DNA of 15,204 bases from Gryganskiella cystojenkinii (GCA_015852425.1 JAAAIG010000897.1:1-15204); one strand, 5' to 3'. Positions 1-9,412 are shown, counted from the stretch's first letter. The notes: a model not told the origin generated them from the letters alone. Translations and numbers: made by a program.

Positions 1-18
1 TTTTTGGATATCTCACAG

Positions 19-958
19 CTTGTACTTTGTTGGCAAGGGAGTTACTTATGATACCGGCGGAGCTGATATCAAGGCCGGTGGTGTCATGAGAGGCATGTCT
101 CGCGACAAGTGCGGTGCCGCCTCCGTTGCTGGATTCATGGCCACGGTTGCCGAGCTCAAGCCCAAGCACGTTAACGTCACGGCCATCCTCAGTTTGGTCC
201 GTAACTCGGTTGGCTCCAACGCCTATGTTTCTGACGAGATCATCTACTCTCGCGCGGGTCTTCGTGTCCTTGTCGGCAACACCGATGCCGAGGGTCGCAT
301 GGTCATGACCGACCCTCTCTGCGAGTGCAAGGAGATGATCTTGGCTGAGCGCAAGGCCGGCATCTTTATCCCCTCCCGTCTTTTCACCGTTGCTACCTTG
401 ACTGGTAAGTTTTTTTTCTTTCTTTTAAGAATGGGCCCTTCGCGATTGTGTATCAAGGGGGGTGGTTTTGGTTGGGAACAGCTGTCTAACGCTTTTTCGT
501 GATCCGACTTTTTTTTTCTTTTTCTTTCGAAAACAGGTCACGCCATCCGTGCCTATGGTCCCTATGGCATCTGTCTCGATAACGGTCCCGCTCGCAAGGC
601 TCATGTCAGCACCCGTATCCAAACCGGAGGTCACATCTTGGGTGATCCCTTTGAGATCTCGACTTTGCGTCGTGAGGATTACGGATCCGTTGCCCCTGGT
701 TCTGCCGCTGAGGATGTTGTCCAGGCCAACGACAAGGCCTCAACCATGACCGCTCGTGGTCATCAGTACCCCATGGCCTTCATGTCCCTTGCTTCTGGAT
801 TGAGCGAGTTTGGTTTGGAGAAGGAGAAGAAGGAGCAGATTGCCTACACTCACGTCGATGTCGCCGGATCTGCTGAGGAGCTCTCCGGTGTTGGTTACTC
901 TTTGCCCGAGGTCACCGGTAACCCCGTCCCCGCCTTTGCTGCTACTTTCTTGATCTAA
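19..958 (+). CDS. Leucyl aminopeptidase (peptidase family M17), C-terminal catalytic part, partial
   Basis: This is a zinc/manganese aminopeptidase that removes N-terminal residues from peptides; family members are usually cytosolic hexamers. Only the last 268 residues are in the window. The coding exons are 19-404 and 537-958, with a GT-AG intron at 405-536 (donor GTAAGT, acceptor AACAG) that splits a Gly codon (TLTG/HAIRAYG). The left edge looks like the end of another intron (CACAG at 14-18), so translation is entered in mid-gene. All M17 active-site landmarks are present, numbered from the first full codon: VGKG (Lys6), YDTGG (Asp11), Lys18, RDKCGAA (Asp29) and NTDAEGR (Asp89, Glu91, Arg93). 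The version of the metal-site block with KCGAA resembles the NPEPL1/C. elegans LAP-1 branch more than bacterial PepA; this is from memory of the family. The stop is TAA at 956-958. The gene converges with the lipase gene 236 bp away. Confidence 0.93.
405..536 (+). other. Intron of the aminopeptidase gene
   Basis: The donor is GTAAGT and the acceptor AACAG, with T-rich stretches near both ends and a CTAAC branch-point-like site at 486-490. Removing it joins two frames that otherwise both terminate, and it restores a continuous M17 sequence. Confidence 0.9.
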
Positions 959-973
959 AACACTGAGAGTGTT
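959..973 (+). other. Perfect 6-bp hairpin immediately after the aminopeptidase stop codon
   Basis: AACACT GAG AGTGTT is a perfect inverted repeat with a 3-nt loop, beginning at the base after the TAA. It lies in the 3' UTR. Its function is unknown and it may be chance. Confidence 0.4.
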
Positions 974-1109
974 GAAGACGGCGGGTTCTAGTCGAGGACT
1001 TTTTTTATCATTTGAAATATGCATTAATACACGTTCATTCATCATCGCGCATTCACATCCATCATCAAAAGCTAGTTCATGAGCATATAGCTCGTCTATT
1101 TCGTCAATT

Positions 1110-1115
1110 TTTATT
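1110..1115 (-). terminator. Candidate poly(A) signal AATAAA of the lipase gene
   Basis: Read on the minus strand, AATAAA lies about 80 nt past the lipase stop codon in an A/T-rich stretch. The 236-bp space between the two convergent stop codons holds nothing else recognisable. Confidence 0.45.
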
Positions 1116-1194
1116 ATAATTTTTGGGGGTTGCCTTCTATTACGCCTTTGATTCGTTGGTATATGAGAGAATGAGTAAGCGAAAAGGAGAGGAT

Positions 1195-4100
1195 CTAGTT
1201 GAGACTCTCCAGGGTAGGCTTTCGAGTAAGATGAATCGTCGGTTCGCGCGCGAGGGTCGTGGGTGAGACCGTTCGATTCGAGGGTATCATCATACTGGAT
1301 TCTCTGGCTTTCGGGAAGGCATTATCCAGAATACCGAGCAAATGTTGCGATAGTGCTGCAGGTTTGATCAGCACTTCTTCGCACAGACGATTCGACGCTG
1401 GTTTCATCTCCACGGAGTCCTGCTCTTCCAGGTGACGCCAGAGTTGGAACACTGCGCCAGCAATATAGAGCTACACGAAAGATGGGAAGGGAATGAATAT
1501 CATGTTAGCAGGATATTCCTTGTGAACATAACTCGGCCACCTTTAACAATAAGGAAATGAAGAGGAGCGTACCTTGGGATTTTGAATAGGATTAGTCTTG
1601 ATCTGTCGCCGAACTTCCGAAACGGCTTCCAGAGTCGGTTTCCAATCCTCATCCGTTCCTGTCAAAAAGACTTTTGTCAGACCCATATGCGCCGCCGCAT
1701 CTACGGCACCCAACATCATGGTCTTGACATCCATCATGCTGCCGTAACTCAATCGACTGACGATATCATCCTCATAAACATAGCACCGAATCACGTCCCG
1801 GTAGCGATCCGCAAGATCCTTCGAGACACTACAGGCAGGCGCGAACGCATGACAGCTGATCTTGAACTTTGTGCCTTTCATCAGCGATTGAAACTCGTGC
1901 TCATGGTCCAGCAACATCATGGTCAGGATCGAGGCCGTGCCACCGCCAAGACTATGACCAACAATGTTGAGATTTGAGACCTTGTGTTTTGAGATGTAGG
2001 CGACGATCTGAGGTACCAGGTTGGCCATGAACCAGTCTGCAGAGGTCTTCATCCCTCCGTGAACGAGACCGCCCTTCCATTGTTGGTATTCACAGACCAG
2101 ATCCGTCAGGGTATCGAATGCGCTCTAAGGGAACATGAAAAATAATTGTTTCTAGAGGAATTAGCATCTAGTACGCATTCTTCAACCAGTCTTCATCTTT
2201 GGAGTATAATCTGTCTTACCATGGTACCGCGGAGAGCCAAGACGATCGAGTTGGTGGCACGATCCAGAGCAACATAGTAACTTGGATGGAACACCTTCGA
2301 CGCATGGAATTCGTAAGCCAACAAATCTTCTTTAGGAATTCGGAGAAAGTCAATCGCACAGGCATGATCGGACCGCCAACGGATGAAATCCTTGATGATC
2401 CCATTTCCTTTGCCAACAAAATTGATTCCTGCCCATCCCTGTTCATATTTGATCCGAACAAAAAAAAATATATGGTAATGAGTCAATAAACGAGGCTCTT
2501 CATGACATCGCCTTGGATATCAACCAAAGAAAATTTTGACGGAAAAAGAGACTTACGTAACTGGCCATCGAGAACCGCCAAAAGTATCCCGCATGTTCAA
2601 CCTGTTCCAATGTCGCCAGTCCAGTATCCAACCGTTCACTAGTCACATCCCGATAATACCGTTCCAACACAACAACAGCTGTCAATATTTGAGCATTCGT
2701 CAATTCGAACCCCTGACCGAACGCAGAGGCCAATCGAATCACAGCCTTGACGACCTTTTGAGTCTCGGGTGCGATCGTCCAAGACCCGATCGTGTCCAGA
2801 ATCGGATACTGGACCGCTACAGTCGAGTCATCCTCATCTTCGGTCACAGTCGCGAATTTGAGACGACTATGTTGAGAATTGCTCTCCTTGTTCTCGGGAT
2901 CCTCATATTTCTGGAACCGGGTATCCGAGGCTTCGTCCATCATCGCCTCTGATAGCTGCGCCAAGAAATTGGAATCTGTCTCGAGTTCGCTCGATATCCT
3001 GGTCGCCGGGACAATCGACACGGCTGCTGCTGTAGAAGTCGAGGACGACGACACGTCATCGCTGTCCTCCAGTTGTGGTGGCTTTTGGTATCGATAATGG
3101 ATCCGAAGTTGAATCGCACCAATGTTGGAAGAGAGTGTCTTCTTCCCCGCAATGTTGGACATGGTACTGATCGACTTGGTCTTGTCCCAGATCTCGTAAA
3201 AGCTGAAACGGTGGGTACAAATAGAAGGTGGCAAGGTAAATGTTGGTTGCACAGAAAGAAAAAAAAAGATAGAAAATACACTTTTGGGCATTAGTTGATG
3301 TTTACCTTGTAAATGATTCTGGCAATCCCTCCAGATGCGAGAGCTTGATCTCGGCGCGTCCAACATGTCGGTCCCGAAGCAGGATACTCTTGTCGTACAA
3401 ATCCAGCTGAATACTGTCAAATAGTTGTGCGTGATAGGTGACCTTGAATTCGAAGCCTTCGTTCCAGTCTCCATGCTCCCGTTCCGATGTTGAAGTCTGA
3501 TATGTTTGATCTATAAAAAAGTGACAATCGGTGAGTTCTGGCAACGAACGCCAAGGCTAAAAATCGAGTCATTTGCTTGCAGATCTGATTGCTTCCTTTT
3601 GTAGTATTCACCTCCAAGGGTCAAGATAACATAGGGCCGCTGAAGGACTTGATTGAGTTCGATCCGCTTCACATTGATCTATACAGTCCATTCCAATAAT
3701 ATTTTTTTTTAAAAAAATCATATAAACGTCTGGATCAACAGACACACGATCATGCAGGGTTCACAATCGATTATTTCCACTCTCACAATTCAATCCATAC
3801 CTGCAGCCGTCTATCGGGTAATGGTCTCCATGGCCGTTGCTTGAGCTCTTCAGAGACTCTGGATAACAACTGGGCCGCGGGACTATCCAGTGGAGCGGAC
3901 TTTGAGGACCTCGTCGAGACCGAGGAAGTCCAGCGGACAAGTCCTTGACCGTTTGCTGTTGTTATCGCTACTGCTGAAGTACTCGCCGTGGTTGTCGTAG
4001 CCGTTGAGGAAGAAGAGATGGACCGAGAGCCACGAATGGTGGCAGGTGTGGTAGCGGTGATGAAGCCGGTGGAATCCGGTAGGGCCATCGCGGTCATGGT

Positions 4101-4247
4101 CGCGGGCGAGGTCATGCTCGTCCTCCGCAAGGGCTGTTGAGAAATGAGGTTTGGTAGCGAGGTCGAGTCTCTGAGGACGTTGTTTGATGAAGAGCTCCTT
4201 GTGGTTTTCGGTTTCGAGAATGGAAGAGTAAAGCCATTGGAGGACAT
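1195..4247 (-). CDS. C2-domain class-3 lipase, diacylglycerol-lipase-like, 803 aa, seven exons
   Basis: Predicted to be a serine lipase acting on membrane glycerolipids. Exons on the minus strand are 4247-3801, 3678-3612, 3510-3306, 3202-2557, 2438-2220, 2124-1573 and 1470-1195; all introns are GT-AG (95-122 nt) and all junctions keep frame. Residues 1-145 are Ser/Thr-rich and probably disordered. Residues about 145-255 form a C2 domain (RLQINVKRIELN through VGRAEIKLSHLEG). A second acidic Ser-rich linker is near 280-310. The lipase_3 domain spans about 455-765, with LALRGTM (522-528), the nucleophile elbow VGHSLGGG (Ser586) and the acid motif EDDIVSR (Asp647/648). The usual C-terminal DH motif is not found: the best-aligned segment reads ILDNAFP (Asp761, Asn762). 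The first C2 loop lacks the usual calcium-binding Asp residues (NQVLQRPYV). The start at 4247 follows an intron-free leader; an upstream in-frame ATG at 4433 would add 62 low-complexity residues and is less likely. Confidence 0.88.
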
Positions 4248-4558
4248 TTGAGATGGGAGGCTAGGGAACGGGATGCTATAAGTAATGGGCGAAGAAGAAG
4301 AGAAAGGAGGGGAGGAGATTGAATTGTGGAGCGAACCGAATGCTGTAAAAAAAAAAAAAAAAGTGAATGACAAGGAAAGTGAACAGGGCAACTTTTGTTT
4401 TTTGGGGGAGGGGAGGGTGATAAATGCGGTCATCGTCTCTTTTCTGTGTTACTTTGCTCTTTTTGTTTATCTTGCTTTGCTTCGTGCTCAATATCACGCA
4501 CATGCAACGACTACCCAACATGTCAGGTTTTGTTTGTATGCCATTTGTTGGAATCGCG

Positions 4559-4589
4559 TGCACAGACACGCACACGCAAACACAAACAT
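4559..4589. repeat. Degenerate CA/CACG microsatellite
   Basis: An alternating purine-pyrimidine CA-rich stretch (units such as CACACG and AAACAC), followed by a nearby TGCACATGCA segment. It is a simple repeat in the intergenic spacer. Confidence 0.7.
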
Positions 4590-4720
4590 GGCAATTGTCA
4601 TGCACATGCATCATATCCCGTCCCCTTTCTTCACTTTCTCTTTTTCGCGAAAGAGTGTTTCTTGCCGGAGAGAGCCTGCAATCTCCCTTCTGATCTGTCA
4701 CAGTTCAATATTTTGCAAGG

Positions 4721-4726
4721 TTTATT
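4721..4726 (-). terminator. Candidate poly(A) signal AATAAA of the transporter gene
   Basis: AATAAA on the minus strand, about 130 nt downstream of the transporter stop codon. It is supported only by motif and position. Confidence 0.4.
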
Positions 4727-4858
4727 TTTTGAGTATTATGGTACAGGGTAATAGAATCTAATGTTACAGGTATTGAAGTGCGAAAGAGAGAGTGGAGAGA
4801 GTGGATAACGAAGACGTGAATCAGACGCAGGAGGCCAATCGACGAGAGAAGAATCGTG

Positions 4859-7110
4859 CTATCGTGACACAGAAGAAAGTAATGGCGCTTGTTCACTCGT
4901 GCTCCGACTCCTGCTCCTGCTATGGCTCCGACTGTGACCCTGTTCAGTACGAAGTCTCTCCTCCGAGGCCAACGCGGATGCAGCCACCGCGGCGGTCGTG
5001 CACGACGCTGCAGATCGGATTGCGACTTCCTCCAGACGATCGGCTTCATCTCTCTCACTCAATGCCACACCATTGACACCAAAAAATCCTGCAAGGACCA
5101 ATCCAGCACCAATCCAGTAACCCAATCCCAGGACTCTGCCATACCCAACCACGTCACCCAACAATGCCAACGGGATCGTTAACGACAATCCCAGCGTGAC
5201 AACCAAAGGGGAGGTCATTAACATACTCAACAGCCAGAGATAATCCGATCTATTTTGATTTGGGAGAGCACAAACGAGTGAAAATGAGACGAGATCAGTG
5301 CTTTGCAAAAGACAGAGATCAGTGCACAAGTGCCCCATCACGAGATGAAAAAACAAGAGACAACTTCACTTACACAAAAGTACCGATGAGGGCATTAATG
5401 CCAATCATCCAGATGACCTTGGTATCCGAGGGGAGCTCAAAGGGTTCAATTCCAGTCCAGTGCAAGACCCCAAACATGGGCCAAAGTAACACCAAGTTGA
5501 AAAGCCCGACGAATCCGAAAAACAACGACATGTTGACTCGACTCTCGTTCTGAATCCTAACCTTCAACAAAACTGTGTAACAACCATAAAACATGGCCGA
5601 CATCAACGCCAGGAAATCCCCAAAAAGGGGTGCAAGCGGCGCCTTGGGTGGATCGATATGCATCCCAGGGTGACCATAGAGAGTAATCGGTGGTGGGTTG
5701 CTGCTACTGCCCTCGCCCCGATCCGATTCACTGACAAAGGCTACACCGAGAACACTGGCACAGACGGCCATGAATTTGAGGGTACTGAAAGACTCTGTCT
5801 TCAAGATCGCACCGATTGCTAATGTAAAGAATCCGGACATGGAGGCGAGGATGGTCGAACTTGCCACAGTCGTATACGCCAAGGACGCGTTTGTGGCCCA
5901 GTTGGCTGCAAACCAGAGAATACAAAAGGCGAAACTGAGCTCTGCAACCTCTCGATGCGAGAGCGGGGGTTCATCCTCTCCCACCGAGGATTGGATCGAT
6001 CCTTGTTCTAGCGTTGCTTCCTCCTGATCCTGTGTGTTTGCGACGACGGTGCAAGAGGAGATCGTAGGAGAGGTCACAGCAATGATGGAATGCTGCAAAG
6101 TTTGATTCGGATCTGCCTGACTCACACTCCCGTACGACCTAAAACAAAGTGCAAAAAGAAAAGCGCAGAATGTGAGCATGGAGGTATGAGAGAATTATTC
6201 GCCACAATTTTGTCCAATGGTGTTTACGCTAGCGAAGTGTCCATTGTTCGATCTCACGCAAAAAAATAAAGGCTCTTTGCTTGATTTTTTTTTTCCTTCT
6301 TACGTGATGTGGTGATCCGATGCTGATTCCGAGGCTGATTTTGCTGAACTTCCAGAGGTATCCTCACCACTGTTGAACCAAGCCCAGCTTCTTGCGTTAC
6401 CACCGTGCTTGTACCAATGTCTGAAAGCAGGTCCAAGGAGGTAGAGTGAGAATGATGCTGTGTTGACATAGGTAACAAAGAACGGTTTGTTGTACATGTG
6501 CCCAGCAAATATGTTCTAATAAGCACCCGTGATGGCGTGACAGATGCATGATAAAAGGTAAAGAAAGATCAAAAAAAGAGAGCGAAAAAAAGACGGTGAT
6601 GTTAGATCAGAGTGAACAAGTTTGGTCAGCAGCTTTGCGCCGTGTTGTTTAGTAAGTGACCCCCTTGAGAAAGAGAGGGGTCAAAAAGGGTTTTTTTCGT
6701 GTGGAATGGTGGATGCTGTTTTGCTGTCCGTGTCCCGAAAGTGATCGACTAACTTGCGGGTTGGATAATGGGCGGGGCATTGCATTCCACCCATCACATT
6801 ATCTGCAGGAAGCACGTTGGTCGTGAGTGTTGTTCTCGGCAAGATACTCGATTCCTTTTCAGCCTGTGTTCTCTCCGAGTATCACCTCTGTGCGCCTCTG
6901 TCTATCCCCTTTGCAGCTGAAGAAAATATCTAGAAAAAAATATTCCAGGGTGGGTTGCCTCGGAGAACAGAAATAAAAGAGGATGCTGTCGGGGGGGTGT
7001 TCTCTTACATTCATCAAGAAACTTGACGAGACCCAGATGCAGACGACAGAGAGCAAGGCGAGGATGCCGACGGTGTATCGAGTGACGCCCATGGTGGCAG
7101 CGACAGCCAT
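4859..7110 (-). CDS. SLC35F-type multi-pass transporter (drug/metabolite transporter superfamily), 489 aa
   Basis: A membrane carrier resembling animal SLC35F5 and yeast YML018C/THI74, which sit in the vacuolar or endomembrane system; the substrate cannot be read from sequence. Exons are 7110-7009, 6515-6304, 6138-5374 and 5249-4859, with introns of 493, 165 and 124 nt, all GT-AG and frame-consistent. About ten hydrophobic segments are visible. TM1 is at residues about 12-31; the family-typical YNKPFF (about 42-47) leads into TM2 (about 46-66). An acidic, Ser-rich loop at about 75-165 separates the first pair from the rest, which run from about 170 to 420, including LAYTTVASSTILASMSGFF and GDFLALMSAMFYGCYTVLLK. 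The C-tail (421-489) is hydrophilic, has a short SR-repeat (467-476) and ends with EQAPLL (479-484), an acidic dileucine sorting signal. The start is chosen at 7110 because TM1 follows directly; an alternative ATG six codons later is possible. Confidence 0.87.
6516..7008 (-). other. Long first intron of the transporter gene with inverted repeats
   Basis: This 493-nt intron (donor GTAAGA, acceptor TTATTAG) is three to five times longer than most other introns here. It contains a perfect 7-bp hairpin TGACCCC/GGGGTCA (6657-6663 with 6677-6683), GTGGAATG/CATTCCAC (6701-6708 with 6783-6790), and GATAATG/CATTATC (6764-6770 with 6797-6803) around a GGGCGGGGC box. The splice joins SSFLMN to NIFAGHMYNKPFF, which fits the family. 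Confidence 0.75.
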
Positions 7111-7230
7111 TACTCTTTCGAATCAATAGGCAGAGGTCAAAAGAGAAGGAGGGAGGTCAATGAAAGCCGACCTGAGGTTTGTTACAACAGCGGTCAAATG
7201 AGAATGAGCAAGGATGGCGGGGATGAATGT

Positions 7231-7298
7231 GGGAAAGGGGCAGCAAGAAGGGGAAGGATAGGAAAGGAGAGGAGAGACGAGGAAAAGGAAAAGAAGAA
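7231..7298. promoter_or_regulatory. Purine/pyrimidine-skewed tract upstream of the transporter
   Basis: A nearly pure G/A tract on the + strand, so CT-rich on the coding strand, 120-190 bp before the transporter ATG. CT-rich leaders and promoters are common in fungi; its role here is inferred. The rest of 7111-7507 holds an A10 run, a T15 run and the poly(A) signal of the next gene, but no supported ORF. Confidence 0.45.
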
Positions 7299-7472
7299 TC
7301 GGATGGGTGGAAAACAACAATGACTTGATTCAATATGAACCAAACAGCTGGATGCAGTCAACGAGTGGAGAGTTGGAGCAAAAAAAAAAAGGTGAAGAGA
7401 GTGTTTGAAAAGTGGCTTGGATCAGACACACTTTCATGTCTTTGATTTTTTTTTTTTTTTGCCCTGAAATAA

Positions 7473-7478
7473 TTTATT
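7473..7478 (-). terminator. Candidate poly(A) signal AATAAA of the alpha/beta-hydrolase gene
   Basis: AATAAA on the minus strand, 30 nt downstream of the hydrolase stop codon, within an A/T-rich stretch beside a T15 run on the + strand. Confidence 0.5.
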
Positions 7479-7507
7479 ATTTTCACATCTCTACCACTTT
7501 CTCTTTT

Positions 7508-9160
7508 TCATGGGATGTCCTTCGTCAACGCAGCCTCGACCATCCCCTTGATCCTCGCCACAGTCTCTTCGCCCATCGGATAATAATCAAAATTCTTGGC
7601 CGGATTAAACATCTCCATGTGGGCCTCAATCTCGTCCTGTCCTGAACATTTACGAGCCGAAAACGAAACCGATCGCGTGCTGCTTGGGATCGTCGTCAGT
7701 TCGATAAACGTCCTTGACGTACCCTGATAATTGTTGCTCGGTCCAGCTGGGATCTGGACCTGGGTATAAAAACAGTGGAATCCAATCGGCAACCGGAGGA
7801 TGTCCGACACTCTAATTTAAAAACCAAGAACAAAAAAAAAAAAAAAAGGAAAAAAAAAACAATGAGGGGCCAGAATTGACAGTGACATGATCCTGAAACT
7901 TGTCTTTCTCTTTACGCCATCATTTTCCTATCATCACGAACATGTTACCTTTGTCTGAGCTGGGCATTGTTCCAGAGAATGCCAACAAACTGAATATGCG
8001 AAGTGATATATTCCATGCCCTTATTCATCCTGCTGTTGACCACCACAGCCGCTCCTGTGGCCGCGACCGCCGCGCCAACGCCGAGAGCAATCGAACCCCA
8101 GCCCCATTTAGAGGAGGACGATGACGTGGTTGTTGTAGTTGTAGATTTGGTAAGTGAGCCTGCTTCCTTTTGAACTGTGCTACTGCTGGTGCCACTGGAG
8201 ACGGACGACCAAAGCGACGCAGGGTTGAATCCTCCGGGCATTGTTGATGATGAAGATGGTGCTCCGGCACCTCCGCCACCCTGTCGAGACTTTGTTTCCT
8301 GTTCTCCCGTCGTACTTGAAGTCGAAACTGCGTTCCAGGCAGCGGCTGCGGGCAGGTACGATGAGACAAGCGAATAAGCACCGCTGGCTTTTTGTGCCAA
8401 TCCTGTGACTCTATCATACGCGGCTTGCGTGAAAATCGTATGATTTAGTCCAAAGTACGGGGTGTCAAAGGCCAAGATACCAATCACGGGCGACTTTTCT
8501 GGAAGGTTATTTAGGCGGAGGGCAGCATCGGCAGCTAGGATGGGCGCAAAAATAAATCGTTGCTCACGAAAGAAACAACGACGAGCACACAAAGTTAGTA
8601 GAAGTACCGTGTAATAAGGCAAGGCGAAGTTTTCTTGGCAGAGCGAAGGTCGATCAACCGCTTCTTTCTCTCTCCCCCTCTCCCTCTCTCTTACCAACGA
8701 GTCCTCCCATAGAATGACCAAGAAAGCAAACATAGACTGGTGGGATTTTGTATTCAGTTTCTTGTCCTGGTTCTACTCCTGACTTTGGGGGCCCATACGC
8801 TCGGAGGTTGAAATCCTGTCTAGCCTTGACTTGTGCTTGAGTCCAATCCGCAAAGTTCTTGACAGCGGCCTAGAAAGAGGAGTACATTGTCAGTCAGTTC
8901 GGTGAGAATAATGCCTTGCTTACCTAGCTCTATTTTTAGTCTAGCGGAGGGGAAGTGTCCGCAAGAAGAGGTCGACTTACATTAAAGTCACCTCGAGTAT
9001 CGTACTGGGGAAAGACGATCGACTCGACTTCTAGGTTCAGTTTAGCGTTCGTTATCACGGTCATGATCCTAGTCGGAAAATCCAAGAACGTGTGGAGGTC
9101 ACTCCCCTTGAATCCGTGACAGAATAGGAGTAGGATTGTCGCTCTTGGTGGGTGCAACAT
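7508..9160 (-). CDS. Alpha/beta-hydrolase (DUF676-like putative serine esterase/lipase), 414 aa
   Basis: Exons on the minus strand are 9160-8981, 8869-8695, 8534-7949 and 7811-7508, with introns of 111, 160 and 137 nt, all GT-AG. The joins restore TRGDFN/AAVKNF, GGLV/AADAALRL and QLRQ/RVSDILRL. The N-terminus has the oxyanion-type strand-turn LLLFCHGFKGSD (11-21) and FLDFPTRI. The nucleophile elbow is FLGHSMGGLVAAD (Ser113), the mid-strand is GILAFDTPYFG (137-147), and the likely catalytic His378 sits in AHMEMFNP. Between Ser and His is an insertion (about 185-262) rich in Ser, Thr and Gly, then a Gly/Ala-rich hydrophobic run (about 266-284) that could be one membrane helix. The general fold and catalysis are clear; the substrate is not. 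The start at 9160 is followed at once by the first beta-strand. An in-frame ATG at 9310 would add a low-complexity leader over the TATA-like site. Confidence 0.85.
8661..8692. repeat. CT-rich simple tract within hydrolase intron 2
   Basis: A run of C and T on the + strand (TCTCTCC, CCCTCTCC, CTCTCTC units) lying just inside the donor end of intron 8535-8694. On the coding strand it is a GA tract right after the GTAAGA donor. Confidence 0.6.
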
Positions 9161-9240
9161 GGTTTTGGTGAGAGGTCTTGGCCGAGTCGAGGATTGAATG
9201 TAAGGATGAATTACTTTTTTTTTGTTCCAGAGATGAAAAA

Positions 9241-9271
9241 TATATATTCTTCTTCGCCCAAAAACCACGTG
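9241..9271 (-). promoter_or_regulatory. Candidate promoter of the hydrolase: TATA-like site and CACGTG E-box
   Basis: TATATAT lies at 9241-9247, about 80 bp before the hydrolase ATG. The palindrome CACGTG (9266-9271, followed by AC on the + strand) is about 20 bp further upstream. CACGTG is the core bound by fungal bHLH factors of the Cbf1/Pho4 type; which factor acts here is unknown. Confidence 0.45.
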
Positions 9272-9299
9272 ACTGAATCGAAATGGGATGGTAAAATGA

Positions 9300-9305
9300 T
9301 TTATT
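9300..9305 (-). terminator. Candidate poly(A) signal AATAAA of ATX1
   Basis: AATAAA on the minus strand, about 108 nt after the ATX1 stop and only about 30 bp before the E-box of the next gene. This makes the terminator-promoter spacing very tight. Confidence 0.4.
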
Positions 9306-9412
9306 TGCATGAAATGGCAGGAACTGGTGAGGAAAGTGAAGCAAAGCTCGACTAAGCAGCTATCTGTCAGTCAGGCAGTACTTTTTTTGTATTTCTTTTC
9401 CGTTCTCTTGAA

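Larger units (their letters stand above)
4248..4858. other. Spacer between transporter 3' end and lipase promoter
   Basis: This 611-bp stretch holds no gene I can support. It contains an A16 run (4347-4362), a purine-rich + strand/pyrimidine-rich - strand segment just upstream of the lipase ATG (4285-4320), a degenerate CA/CACG tract (about 4559-4589) and a candidate poly(A) signal for the transporter. Overlapping ORFs on both strands are low-complexity and have no family features. Confidence 0.6.

Noticed and set aside
20..502. Aminopeptidase frame read straight through past 404 as a continuous ORF
   Set aside because: After 404 the translation becomes low-complexity and unrelated; a consensus GTAAGT donor and a matching acceptor at 536 restore the family sequence.
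1582..1977. Plus-strand ORF of 131 codons opposite the lipase domain
   Set aside because: It is a shadow of the GHSLGGG-containing exon on the minus strand and has no family features.
4285..4761. Plus-strand ORF of 158 codons in the lipase-transporter spacer
   Set aside because: Low-complexity Glu/Lys then Phe/Cys/His-rich content derived from simple repeats; two other frames are equally open there.
5698..6027. Plus-strand ORF opposite the transporter
   Set aside because: Antisense shadow of transmembrane-coding exon 3; no independent support.
7945..8733. 262-codon minus-strand ORF as a stand-alone gene
   Set aside because: Its first part (about 8535-8733) includes an intron; the GHSMGG exon before it is in another frame and joins by a clean splice.
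9297..9308. ATGCAAAT octamer on the minus strand
   Set aside because: It overlaps a better-placed AATAAA signal, and POU-type octamer factors are not known in fungi; chance match.
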